This document shows positions 8,156-15,489 of a stretch of 52,959 nucleotides of DNA, one piece after another. The DNA comes from Pseudomonadota bacterium (GTDB lineage: Bacteria > Pseudomonadota > Gammaproteobacteria > Steroidobacterales > JBCBZW01), in assembly GCA_039815145.1 (NCBI GenBank), contig JBCBZW010000027.1, positions 1-52,959 of the forward strand, in the 5' to 3' direction. The translations under genes were made by a program, and so were the position numbers. A model generated the notes under the pieces. It made no database searches and was not told the DNA's origin. It saw only the letters and a program-made list of their open reading frames with translations. The number at the start of each line of letters is the position of its first letter. Within the stretch, counting starts at the first letter, position 1.

Positions 8156-8533
8156 TGAGACCAGAGCGTCAGGAAGTCTCCATCAAGAAGCGGCCGCGCC
8201 GCTCGGCGGAACAGGAGGCAGGTCAGACATCATCAGCGTTGCTGATTCAACGGGCCATCATCGCACCTTCGAGCCCGCAACGAAGTCACGCACGACAAAC
8301 GTTGTGTCGTGCGGGTGGACGCGGTGACATCAGTCAGCAGTTCACTACAACTAGGCAACGCCAATTGTTGGGGTAGACGAGATCCTCCATCCCGCTTCGC
8401 CGCCCACGCTTCGGCTATGCTCGAGCTGGGCGACGTTGCCCCCTGGGGCGGCGGATCGCCAAGGTGTCGATGGAGCGACCGACGACAATGGGTGTCGTGC
8501 CATCAGTGGCTTGTTGCAATTCGAGGGACTGGA
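8156..8533. other. 378-bp divergent intergenic region with a 9-bp inverted repeat
   Basis: Lies between the leftward partner of the PIN gene and a rightward secreted protein, so it should hold both promoters. The only strong structure is the inverted repeat described separately. No gene is supported in it. Confidence 0.5.
8289..8313. repeat. Inverted repeat, 9-bp perfect arms
   Basis: CGCACGACA and TGTCGTGCG flank AACGTTG, itself containing the palindrome AACGTT. It sits in a divergent promoter region, so a regulator operator is a reasonable reading. A terminator is less likely because no T-run follows. Confidence 0.6.
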
Positions 8534-9025
8534 ATGCACAGGGACTCCCAAGGCGCTCGCCAAGGCGGCGCAGTGACGTATATCGCGCTTGCTATGGCGT
8601 TAGTGATGCTTAGCGTTGGCGCCAACGGCGATAGTGGTGAGCATCTCACTACTGCGCAGGCCGATCTCTGCGACTCTCGCTTCGAGAGCTGCCTCGACGC
8701 CGAGAGCACCTTAACGCTGCTCCCGCCCAGCCCCGGCGTTGCGGGCGAAATCAATGATTTCATTACCCTCGATGGGTCGCCGGGCACCAACGTCGTGCTC
8801 TACCTCGGAGGCGTTGGCACCAGCCCCGTGACCGTGGGCCCGTGCACCACCTTCGTGGATGTTCGCCGGGCGAGATTCTTCGACACCGGGCCCGCCGACG
8901 AGAATGGAGAGGCGGTGCTGAGCCGTCGGGTTCCCGAGGGGTTTCGGGGCGTGCCGTTGCGTATTCAGGCGTTGGATGTGCGCAGCTGCACGGTCTCCAA
9001 CCTGGTGGAGACGGTCTTCGAGTAA
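8534..9025 (+). CDS. Secreted hypothetical protein
   Basis: About 163 residues from ATG 8534. A GTG at 8573 would give a cleaner signal peptide (MTYIALAMALVMLSVGANG) and is an equal candidate. The mature part has four cysteines: two in C-D-S-R-F-E-S-C and two later singles. It shows strand-rich segments such as V-V-L-Y-L-G-G-V-G-T and T-F-V-D-V-R-R-A-R-F-F-D-T, suggesting a small beta-sandwich domain outside the cytoplasm. I recognise no family. Upstream in-frame sequence reaching 8309 is ignored because it has poor codon use and no ribosome site. It is followed by GC-rich tandem repeats and the riboswitch. Confidence 0.6.
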   Translation: MHRDSQGARQGGAVTYIALAMALVMLSVGANGDSGEHLTTAQADLCDSRFESCLDAESTLTLLPPSPGVAGEINDFITLDGSPGTNVVLYLGGVGTSPVTVGPCTTFVDVRRARFFDTGPADENGEAVLSRRVPEGFRGVPLRIQALDVRSCTVSNLVETVFE

Positions 9026-9061
9026 GCGCTCGTTGCTAAGCTGCGCTAGCGCGCCGGCCTC

Positions 9062-9115
9062 GCCCGCCTGCCCGCCTGCCCGCCTGCCCGCCTGCCCGCT
9101 GCTCGCTGCTCGCTA
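9062..9115. repeat. Short GC-rich tandem repeats (8-mer then 7-mer)
   Basis: GCCCGCCT occurs four times in a row and then degrades into repeats of GCTGCTC. It lies between the secreted-protein stop and the riboswitch, in non-coding DNA. This is the kind of tract that changes length by slippage. Confidence 0.8.
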
Positions 9116-9152
9116 AGGCTTGCTTTCACGATATCGACGACTCAACATTCAC

Positions 9153-9330
9153 AACGACGGTGCCCGCAAGGGCCTAACAGGGAATCCGGTGCCCAACCTC
9201 ACCTAGAGCGAGGAATACCGGAGCTGCCCCCGCAACTGTAAGCGGTGAAGCGCGCTGCCCCAGTCACTGATGCTTAGCATCGGGAAGACCAGCGCTGCCA
9301 CGCCCGCGAGCCAGGAGACCTGCCGTCGTT
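9153..9330 (+). ncRNA. Cobalamin (adenosylcobalamin) riboswitch
   Basis: The conserved core is directly readable: AACAGGGAATCCGGTGC, then CCGGAGCTGCCCCCGCAACT, then GTAAGCGGTGA, a GGGAAG element and finally GCGAGCCAGGAGACCTGCC. The outer P1 helix is formed by AACGACGG (9153-9160) and CCGTCGTT (9323-9330), a perfect 8-bp match, which sets the boundaries. Cobalamin riboswitches repress B12 uptake or synthesis genes, or B12-independent isozymes, when adenosylcobalamin is bound. No such gene is evident downstream: the first convincing coding region, a CWC/DUF1289 protein, begins about 575 nt later. A GCGGC/GCCGC hairpin followed by a short T-rich stretch lies at about 9350-9380 and could be part of the expression platform. 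Confidence 0.95.
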
Positions 9331-9904
9331 TGTGTTCACTGTTCTTAGCGGCCGGGGTGTGCCGCGGGGAGTTTTACTATTTTCATCGTGGTTTTCAGCT
9401 GCAGATGCGGCTCGTCGCTCCGAACGCGGGCATCCTTCGAAGGTGGTGCGATGTGGTCGTGATGCAAGCGGGCACTAGCGCCATCGAGAACATCATTCCG
9501 TTTCCAACCGCACGTATCGAGGGCCGGGCCGCCGTACGCGGCAGGGCGCTTGAAGCGTTTTTCTTAGGTCAGGGACATTATCAGTACCCTAGTGTAGAGG
9601 CGGCGGTGATGGCCTGGATCAATGCCTTACCGCCTGCGCGCTGCCGTGGACGGGCCGCGTGGGCTATGCGCGTGAAGCTCGTGGAGAGCAGGTCGAGAGC
9701 GATGCAGCACCCCAGCGATGGGGCGGCTCTCTCGGCAGCATCGACATCGCAACGCACCCTCAGGCAACGCCAGGTGCTGGCGCTGCTTGGCGCCATGAGC
9801 CGCCATTGCTGGCCTGGCAGCAACTGCCCCAATGACGCCACAGAGGCGTCGACGCGGCGCCAAGAAGGCGAGCGGCCTGGACCCGCTCAGCAGGAGCGGT
9901 AGCG
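9331..9904 (+). pseudogene. Doubtful coding stretch between riboswitch and CWC gene, possibly a decayed riboswitch-controlled gene
   Basis: An open frame runs from inside the riboswitch (9270) to a stop at 9902, two bases before the CWC gene. The codon use of the first half (many T-ending codons) is unlike the neighbours. The translation has no signal peptide, repeated Arg/Ala runs and no recognisable domain. No TonB receptor, CbtA/B or Cob enzyme can be read in any of the three forward frames. The most economical reading is a degraded remnant of the riboswitch's original target gene, or long untranslated leader. A real unknown protein starting near 9405 cannot be excluded. Confidence 0.3.
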
Positions 9905-10282
9905 ATGAGCAGCGTACAAGATCGTTTGGTGGCAGACACTGAGCGTCAAACGCACTGTCCGGTGTGCTCTCGGGCGAATGCCTGCGGCGTCGCGCAAGAC
10001 GGTGAGGGCAGCTCCTGCTGGTGCATGGCCACGCAGGTGTCCAAGGAACTGGTCGACTGGCTGCGTGCCCAAGGGGTGGACGAGCGTTGCCTCTGCGCGG
10101 AGTGCGCCGCCGGGGATGTGCCGTCACCTTGTGTCGGCATGTGTCGCTTGGACGAGGCCAAGGCCAGCTGCGTTGGCTGCGGCCGTCTCGTCAGCGAGAT
10201 CACGGGTTGGCGGTCGCGCAGCGCGGTGGAGAAGGCGGCGGTGCTGCTGCGCCTGCAAGGCAGTCCGGTCGCGGAGCGCTGA
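9905..10282 (+). CDS. Fusion of a cysteine-rich CWC domain and a DUF1289 domain
   Basis: 125 residues with ten cysteines in two clusters before a helical tail. Residues ~18-43 match the CWC family: C-P-V-C, then A-C-G and finally C-W-C. Residues ~75-118 match DUF1289: S-P-C-V-G-M-C-R-L, C-V-G-C-G-R, then E-I-x-x-W and an R-S-A-V-E-K-A-A-V segment. Both are small predicted metal- or Fe-S-binding modules, usually separate genes. AGGAG 6 nt before the ATG supports the start. It is the first credible gene behind the B12 riboswitch, and CWC/DUF1289 genes do occur near cobalamin genes as I recall them, so a link to B12 metabolism is possible but unproven. Confidence 0.85.
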   Translation: MSSVQDRLVADTERQTHCPVCSRANACGVAQDGEGSSCWCMATQVSKELVDWLRAQGVDERCLCAECAAGDVPSPCVGMCRLDEAKASCVGCGRLVSEITGWRSRSAVEKAAVLLRLQGSPVAER

Positions 10283-10314
10283 AGCGCTGCCTCGAGAGGC
10301 TGGCCGTTGTCGAG

Positions 10315-11424
10315 TTAGCGGGTGTTCGCCACCGACTGCTGCACCATCGTGAACTCCGTCCCTGGGTCGCCGTACACCATCACGTGGCACTCCCCACCCC
10401 AACGCTCGGGGACCAACCAGGCCTTGTCTTCAAACAGCAGGCGGCGCGCCACGCTCTCGTCGCTCGCTTGCCCTTGGGCCGCAGACTCGCGGTGGTGGGC
10501 GCAACGGATCTCGATATCGCGGATATCGCCGCTCACATCCTCCAGGTAAAACGAAGGTTTGACCAGGACGATCGACCAAACTTCATGGTTGATGCGCCCC
10601 TTGGTCCCGTACGCTGGGATCTCCTCTTCTGCCGCAGCCAAGCGCGCGTGATAGGGCGCCAGACTGGGGTCGTCGTCATCTACGCCTAGGTCCGCGAAGC
10701 GTGCCCGGAGGTTCTTCGCCTCGCCAAAGAAGTTGTCCTGTACGAGAAGCTTGTAGCGAATGATGGCCGCCTGACGCGTGGAATCCGCAGGCACTTGGCC
10801 TTGGTCGTGCGCTACCACGCGGCCCGCCGCGTGGCGCATCATGGAGAAGTCCTGCTCTTTCGCGGCGAGTCGAAGTCGCAGGTTCCAGTAGGCACCGGTC
10901 TCGTAGAAGTTGTTCGTGCCGTATTCCCGGAGCTCACGCACAAACTTGCGCGCGCGCTCGATATCGCCCTTCTCGAGGACGCGCGAGGCGCGCCTGTAGC
11001 GCGCGACGAAATTGGGCGAAGCCGCGGTCGACGGGGGATTGAGCCTGAACGAGACCCTGTGGTCGTTGCGGCACTGGAGAACAGGTTCACCGTTCAACGT
11101 GGCGGGCTCGAAGCGCCAACCCTCCACCGCGCTGATCGCGGCGCGGCGGAAGGACTTGGCCCCGGCGGAGTCCGTGATCACGATGTCCGTTGGCTTACCC
11201 GTCTTGTCGATGATGAAATTGACATTGACCCAGCCCTCTTTTTCATGGAACAGCGCGTTCATCGGGTAGTCAGGAGGCGCCCGTTCGATGGGCACGGCCC
11301 CCTTGAAGAGATACGCGGGCACCTCGGTCGGCTCAGGGCTCTGCGCTGAGGATACTGACGTGATGGTCAGCGCCAGCACACCCAGACCGGCACAGAGCGA
11401 GTTCAACCTGTGACAGTACGGCAC
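10315..11424 (-). CDS. Periplasmic protein with an N-terminal TonB C-terminal-like domain
   Basis: 369 residues from a GTG at 11424, chosen because GGAGG lies about 7 nt upstream and the frame then opens with a signal peptide (V-P-Y-C-H-R-L-N-S-L, hydrophobic core, cut near S-S-A-Q-S). Mature residues ~30-130 follow the TonB_C pattern: D-Y-P, E-G-W-V-N-V-N-F-I-I-D, then A-A-I-S-A-V-E-G-W-R-F-E-P-A, N-G-E-P-V. The remaining ~230 residues are helical and TPR-like, then strand-rich. It lacks the membrane anchor and proline-rich spacer of TonB, so it is probably not an energy transducer but a stand-alone periplasmic module. Its start is 17 bp from the propeller protein's stop, indicating one operon. 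Confidence 0.78.
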   Translation of the reverse strand: MPYCHRLNSLCAGLGVLALTITSVSSAQSPEPTEVPAYLFKGAVPIERAPPDYPMNALFHEKEGWVNVNFIIDKTGKPTDIVITDSAGAKSFRRAAISAVEGWRFEPATLNGEPVLQCRNDHRVSFRLNPPSTAASPNFVARYRRASRVLEKGDIERARKFVRELREYGTNNFYETGAYWNLRLRLAAKEQDFSMMRHAAGRVVAHDQGQVPADSTRQAAIIRYKLLVQDNFFGEAKNLRARFADLGVDDDDPSLAPYHARLAAAEEEIPAYGTKGRINHEVWSIVLVKPSFYLEDVSGDIRDIEIRCAHHRESAAQGQASDESVARRLLFEDKAWLVPERWGGECHVMVYGDPGTEFTMVQQSVANTR

Positions 11425-11440
11425 AGCAGCCTCCAGCGGG

Positions 11441-12784
11441 TCAGGGCACAACCCTGACGTCATCACACCCGGCGAATGGTGTTGCCAACACCGTGCCACT
11501 CACGCAGGCACTCGTGCCCCCGAGTTCCAACCCGGACGCGCCCACGTCGAAGCGCAGAAACAGGTCCTCGCGACCGTCGTTATTGAGATCCGCGATGGTG
11601 CTGCTCGTGACCGGCGCGCCACCAGGGCCGAAGGCGAGGCTCGCCTCATCCACCTGATTGACGAAGAAACCGGGTGCGCCGAGCAGCAGCACCGGTACCG
11701 TGCCATGGCGCGAGAGCGATACCCAGTTGATTTCCTGTCGTGGGCGAATCAACACGTTGGGTTCGGTAGCCGCACCGACCGGATACACGGTCACGCCGCC
11801 GTCCATCGTGACCGTGAGCAGCGCGCCCTCACCGGAGATGCGCAAGCGACCTTCGCGGAAGGGGAAATTACCGATCCAATCAAGGCCCAGGCCCTCGTCG
11901 ATGACGGCCACCTGCTGCAGGGTGTCGACATCATGGACTTGGACCGACGCGTCTGCACCCGACCACGCGGTGTAGAGCAGATCAGCTACCGGACTGTAGG
12001 CCACGCCGATGGGGAGCTCCACACCGGAGTCGCCCAGGATGCCGACTTCATTGAACACCGGATCGAACAGGCGCATACCGGAGAACGATGGCACGGCGAT
12101 CTGAGCGCCATCACGGCTCACTCCCACTTCGAAGTTGAACGCGCCGGTACCGGACTCGTTGAAGGTGCCGTCGGCAACGTCGTAGAGCCCGAACTCGCCA
12201 GAGGAGATGTTGCTCTCCGCGTAAGCGACGACGCTGCGGTCGGCACTGGTGGCGAGCATCGTTCGCTGCCTGACGCTCGCGAGCGTCGTCACGTCTCCGC
12301 TACTCAAGGTGAGCTGACGCAAGGGCACCCAGCCCGACCCGCTGAACTCGGAGGAGATCAGCAGCGTATCGTCGTCTACAAAGGCGGCGGTGTGCGTGCC
12401 CGACTCGCCGAAGGCCAGGTCGAAGCGGATCGTTTCGAAGGTGCCCGTCGCCGTATCGATGACATGAATCCAGTTGCTGACGTCGGACTCGATGCGGTCA
12501 TCGGCACTCACGAGGGTCCTCCCGTCCGGCGAAAGGGTGAGACCGCGCGGTTCCCCGCCCACGGCGACCGGATCCAGGAACATGTTCGAGAGCAGATCGA
12601 AGCGAAGGATCTCGCCACTGTCGCTGGAGATGTAGACGATGCCGCTGCGCCCGTCGGCGAGGGCGTCCACGCGCCCCTCCGCCGGGATGAACAGGCCGTT
12701 GGCGTGGGCGGGAATCGCCAAAGCAGTGAAGCAGGCGAGGGCGGCGAGGCGCATGAAGCACGTGGCAGGCTGAGGCTTAAGCAT
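11441..12784 (-). CDS. Secreted beta-propeller (YVTN/WD-like) protein with a C-terminal FG-GAP/EF-hand-like motif
   Basis: 447 residues from ATG 12784, with a signal peptide (about residues 11-28, ending A-I-P-A-H-A). The body has recurrent four-strand blades: G-G-E-P-R-G-L-T-L-S-P-D-G-R-T-L, then I-H-V-I-D-T-A-T-G, and V-Q-V-H-D-V-D-T-L. These are the hallmarks of a seven-bladed YVTN/lactonase-like propeller. Near the end, D-L-N-N-D-G-R-E-D-L-F-L is a calcium-loop motif of FG-GAP type. Such proteins are often binding scaffolds outside the cytoplasm; no enzyme active site is apparent. It is transcribed just before the TonB-domain protein. Confidence 0.78.
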   Translation of the reverse strand: MLKPQPATCFMRLAALACFTALAIPAHANGLFIPAEGRVDALADGRSGIVYISSDSGEILRFDLLSNMFLDPVAVGGEPRGLTLSPDGRTLVSADDRIESDVSNWIHVIDTATGTFETIRFDLAFGESGTHTAAFVDDDTLLISSEFSGSGWVPLRQLTLSSGDVTTLASVRQRTMLATSADRSVVAYAESNISSGEFGLYDVADGTFNESGTGAFNFEVGVSRDGAQIAVPSFSGMRLFDPVFNEVGILGDSGVELPIGVAYSPVADLLYTAWSGADASVQVHDVDTLQQVAVIDEGLGLDWIGNFPFREGRLRISGEGALLTVTMDGGVTVYPVGAATEPNVLIRPRQEINWVSLSRHGTVPVLLLGAPGFFVNQVDEASLAFGPGGAPVTSSTIADLNNDGREDLFLRFDVGASGLELGGTSACVSGTVLATPFAGCDDVRVVP

Positions 12785-13136
12785 AAGGGCGCTACATCTG
12801 GATCCGTGATGGTGTGAGGAATCGACCAATCAGGTCGCTGGCCGGAAGCCTGCGCTCGGCGAGTGCGGACGGTCTTCAGGCTAACGCTTTGGCCGCTTTG
12901 TTATCGTATGCGTAAGGATACGAGGTGGTTCGAGCGGGGGCAAATGCAGATCGCTGACTTACCCGATAATGCGGCGGCCAGGCCGCAATAGACCGATTTG
13001 AGACGGCCAACATCGGGCGCTAGGCAGGTTACGCTTGCGTCAATCAGCGACGCACATCTAGAACGGCACCAGGAGTGCGACCGGACCTGCGAGCAACTCG
13101 TCATTTCAACACTGTGGATGCCCTAAGGCAGAATAA
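12785..13136. other. 352-bp gap without a supported gene
   Basis: Short frames on the minus strand (for example 12901-13104) lack ribosome sites and have cysteine/arginine-rich, non-protein-like translations. The leftward promoter for the propeller gene should lie at its left end. Nothing else is recognised. Confidence 0.5.
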
Positions 13137-13493
13137 TCACTCCCGAGCCTCCACACGGCGCGCTGCCGCGGTGAGTTGTGCAAGTTCGCTGAACAACGCG
13201 GAGTCCTGGCGCTTGAAGTTGAAGCAGGTCTTCCCTTGGCGACGCTTACCGAGCTCGGCCGACAGATCATCAGCCAGCGCGGGATGCTCGTAGAGCGTCA
13301 TCAGGTGATAAGCGACATAGCTGCGCTTGATGGTGACGGCACCGAACCAACCCAGCTGCCCCTTCTTGTCACGGCGCTGCGATCTAACGGTCAGACTTCC
13401 CGCCTCATCGTCAGTCACGACCAGGCCATCGTCCACCACACCCAGCATGATGTCCCGCAGCTCGCCGTAGACCGCCTCGAAATCCGCACTCAT
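13137..13493 (-). CDS. Small cytoplasmic hypothetical protein, translationally coupled to a membrane protein
   Basis: 118 residues starting at ATG 13493, whose ATG overlaps the TGA of the upstream membrane-protein gene (ATGA). No signal or membrane segment. The sequence F-G-A-V-T-I-K-R-S-Y-V-A-Y-H-L-M is followed by L-Y-E-H-P-x-L, then L-S-A-E-L-G-K-R-R-Q-G-K-T-C-F-N-F and a C-terminal E-L-A-Q-L helix. This looks like a conserved uncharacterised family of ~110-120 residues, with a fold reminiscent of YdhG/DUF1801-like proteins. I cannot assign a function. Longer frames reaching 13877 are shadows of the membrane protein. Confidence 0.75.
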   Translation of the reverse strand: MSADFEAVYGELRDIMLGVVDDGLVVTDDEAGSLTVRSQRRDKKGQLGWFGAVTIKRSYVAYHLMTLYEHPALADDLSAELGKRRQGKTCFNFKRQDSALFSELAQLTAAARRVEARE

Positions 13494-13843
13494 GCCGCCA
13501 CCCTCTCGCGGGTGAAGAGCTTGCGCCCCTGGAAGAAGCCGCCGAGCATCAACGTGGCAGCAAGCGGGACGAACCAGATGGGATGTTCGATCACGAACAA
13601 GTTCCCAACCGCGAGGACGGCCAACAGCACACAAGCCACGATCGCCGGCCAGGCCGCTGGCGCTATGCGGCCCGCAATCGCCGACGCCACCAAAGCGCCT
13701 ACGCCGTAGCCCATCGCCACGATGGCGAAGAGCACGTCTGCGCTCGAGTCGCCTACGAGCGAATGCCCCACGTACTCCACCAAGGCGATGGTGCCGCCCG
13801 CTGCGAACACGCCCACCAGAACCGCAAGAATCTTCCGTACCAC
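13490..13843 (-). CDS. Small integral membrane protein
   Basis: 117 residues from a GTG at 13843 with GGAG 8 nt upstream. Four hydrophobic segments are visible: residues ~3-22, 38-60, 64-84 and 88-105. Gly/Ala-rich packing such as A-A-G-G-T and G-Y-G-V-G-A-L-V-A-S points to a compact helical bundle. No transport or enzymatic motif is seen. The 4-bp overlap with the next gene ties the two products together. The family is not recognised beyond a resemblance to small uncharacterised inner-membrane proteins. Confidence 0.75.
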   Translation of the reverse strand: MVRKILAVLVGVFAAGGTIALVEYVGHSLVGDSSADVLFAIVAMGYGVGALVASAIAGRIAPAAWPAIVACVLLAVLAVGNLFVIEHPIWFVPLAATLMLGGFFQGRKLFTRERVAA

Positions 13844-13916
13844 CGTTTACTCCAAGCTCCTTCCCAGACGGTTTCAAGTCTCGGGCAACGCCAGGTTCCC
13901 GGCTTGAAAAAATCGA

Positions 13917-14714
13917 TCAATCTTCGCCGCGCATGTGGGGCGGGTAGCTGGGATCGCGCTTGCGCATGCCGCTCGGCGCGGTGCCTGCGAAGCGAATCAT
14001 CTCCCGCGTCAGATGCGCCTGATCGGCATACCCGTATTCAGCGGCAAGCTCGGCCAGGGAGCTGGTCGGATCCGAGAGGCGTGGGTCGCGCAGGATCCTG
14101 TCGATGCGATGCAGGATCAGCCAGCGCTTCGGGGAGAGGCCGTTCTTCGAGGCGAAGGAGCGGCGCAGCGTCGGACCGGATACGTTGAGGGACCTCGCGA
14201 GCGCTTCGACACTCGGCGGCGCCTCATCCGCCAGCTCCCGGAGCCGACTCGTGTCCGGGTCGACTGCTTCGAGGCAAGCGCCCAACCAGGTACCGAAGCG
14301 CTGAAACAAGGCGCTTTCGCTGGGCGCGTCCAACAGCCACTCGCGGAGGTGCTGCGCATCATCGCCGATGAATTCGGACAGATGGGGCGGAGGTGTGCCG
14401 TCACCGGGTGGGATAGCACCCAGCCACCCGTGCGCCACCCAAGGATAGAGGCGCGCGCCGATAAGAACGCGCTCGCCGATGGCACGCGCGTGGCGCGGCC
14501 CCTCCTGGACTGGAGTGACCCAAGCCGTGCGGTACTCGCTTTCCGGGCCGTCAGCCGTGGGCTTCCAGAAGTGGGTACCTGCCAAGCTGATGACGATCTC
14601 GACATAAGGCTTCGGCAGACCGATGCGCGGCGCGCCGTCGTCCCGCAGCAGCCACAGCTCGAGGACATGGTCTTTGATTATCGGAAGGGGACGCGTAGTG
14701 ACGAAACTGACCAT
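13917..14714 (-). CDS. AraC-family transcriptional regulator
   Basis: 265 residues. The N-terminal ~150 residues (P-Y-V-E-I-V-I-S-L-A-G) form a sensor domain. The C-terminal ~100 residues hold the two helix-turn-helix motifs of AraC/XylS proteins: S-V-E-A-L-A-R-S-L-N-V-S-G-P-T-L-R-R-S-F and L-A-E-L-A-A-E-Y-G-Y-A-D-Q-A-H-L-T-R-E, ending in G-T-A-P-S-G-M-R. It is divergent from a small secreted protein. The 177-bp space between them holds a striking AT-rich palindrome that could be its operator. Ligand unknown. Confidence 0.9.
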   Translation of the reverse strand: MVSFVTTRPLPIIKDHVLELWLLRDDGAPRIGLPKPYVEIVISLAGTHFWKPTADGPESEYRTAWVTPVQEGPRHARAIGERVLIGARLYPWVAHGWLGAIPPGDGTPPPHLSEFIGDDAQHLREWLLDAPSESALFQRFGTWLGACLEAVDPDTSRLRELADEAPPSVEALARSLNVSGPTLRRSFASKNGLSPKRWLILHRIDRILRDPRLSDPTSSLAELAAEYGYADQAHLTREMIRFAGTAPSGMRKRDPSYPPHMRGED

Positions 14715-14831
14715 CGGATCGAACTTGCCCCGGTCGGCGAGATCGCGTCAAGAGCGTGCCCGTGGTTTGACCTGGGGCTGAACAGCGCGAGTCCCAACGG
14801 GAGCGCACCGCCCGCCGAGTCAGCCCTTGAT

Positions 14832-14871
14832 ATGAAAATAAAACAACAATATATTGCTGTTTTATTTTTAT
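14832..14871. promoter_or_regulatory. 40-bp AT-rich near-perfect palindrome between divergent genes
   Basis: The inner arms AAAATAAAACAACAATA (14835-14851) and TATTGCTGTTTTATTTT (14852-14868) are complementary at 16 of 17 positions, with no spacer. The symmetry extends two bases further on each side after a single mismatch. The tract is nearly free of G and C in a GC-rich genome. It lies between the AraC-type gene (start 14714) and a rightward secreted protein (start 14892), its right end about 20 bp from the latter's ATG, where it would act as an operator or as part of the 5' leader. Confidence 0.75.
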
Positions 14872-14891
14872 CTGCGTGCGGAGGAGCCGCG

Positions 14892-15431
14892 ATGCCACCC
14901 GCTTCCAACGTCTTCCATGACGAACACCGGCCTTGCTCCCCACGGGCCCGGTGGCTCGGGGTCCTGTGCCTCTGCCTCTCCGCCGCCCCCCTGGCCGCGC
15001 AGACGCCCTACGTGTTGCACCGCGACCTTCCCCCAGCGGCGGATACCGACCTCCGGCAAGCTTACTTACCGCCGCAACGCCTACAGGTTCCGTTTGCTTC
15101 CTCGGTGGAGGATGAAGTGGTGGTCTACGGCCGGCGGGAACCCCTGGGCCTGCCGGACAGCGTCCGGACGGAGATCTGGCGTTCACAGCAACGTGAGTTG
15201 CGGGCCATGATGATCGAGCGCGAGCGCATGGCGAATAAGATTCCCCTCGAAGGCTTCGATGCGCTCCTCGGCACTCACCTGCGCGTGCGCCTGTTACCCA
15301 CTTACGACCCCCTGAGCGAGCGACGCTTGGAGTACCGGATCAACGACAGCATGCCTGTGGGCCTGATCGAGCTGTTCTGTATGGCGCTCGAGCAGAACCG
15401 CGAGTTTCGCAAGATCTGGCCAACCGATTGA
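14892..15431 (+). CDS. Small secreted hypothetical protein
   Basis: 179 residues from ATG 14892, supported by GGAGGA 6 nt upstream. An in-frame ATG at 14832 lies inside the palindrome and is rejected. Residues ~18-37 are the hydrophobic core of a signal peptide ending L-A-A-Q. The mature part contains a V-E-D-E-V-V-V-Y-G-R-R-E-P segment, a charged helix and a C-terminal M-A-L-E-Q-N-R-E-F stretch. The V-V-V-Y-G-R segment is reminiscent of the start of TonB-receptor plugs, but the protein is far too short for a receptor. Function unknown; periplasmic or outer-membrane-associated. Confidence 0.75.
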   Translation: MPPASNVFHDEHRPCSPRARWLGVLCLCLSAAPLAAQTPYVLHRDLPPAADTDLRQAYLPPQRLQVPFASSVEDEVVVYGRREPLGLPDSVRTEIWRSQQRELRAMMIERERMANKIPLEGFDALLGTHLRVRLLPTYDPLSERRLEYRINDSMPVGLIELFCMALEQNREFRKIWPTD

Positions 15432-15489
15432 GAGCTTCCCATAACGCCCCCACTTCTCCAGTTAGCATGAGCGGGTCCGGTGGCCTCGC

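Noticed and set aside
9062-9115. CRISPR-like direct repeats
   Set aside because: Units are contiguous without spacers, so it is a simple tandem repeat.
9270-9902. A 210-residue open frame starting inside the riboswitch
   Set aside because: The start lies in the folded riboswitch, there is no proper ribosome site, the first half has non-coding-like codon use and the product matches nothing I know; kept only as a doubtful remnant.
12901-13104. Minus-strand 67-residue frame
   Set aside because: Cys/Arg-rich translation, no ribosome site, no coupled neighbour.
13494-13877. N-terminal extension of the small protein at 13137-13493
   Set aside because: It overlaps the membrane-protein gene out of frame, and the ATGA overlap at 13490-13493 gives a better start.
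14835-14868. AT-rich palindrome read as an intrinsic terminator
   Set aside because: The stem has almost no GC pairs and it lies between divergent genes, where a terminator is not needed.
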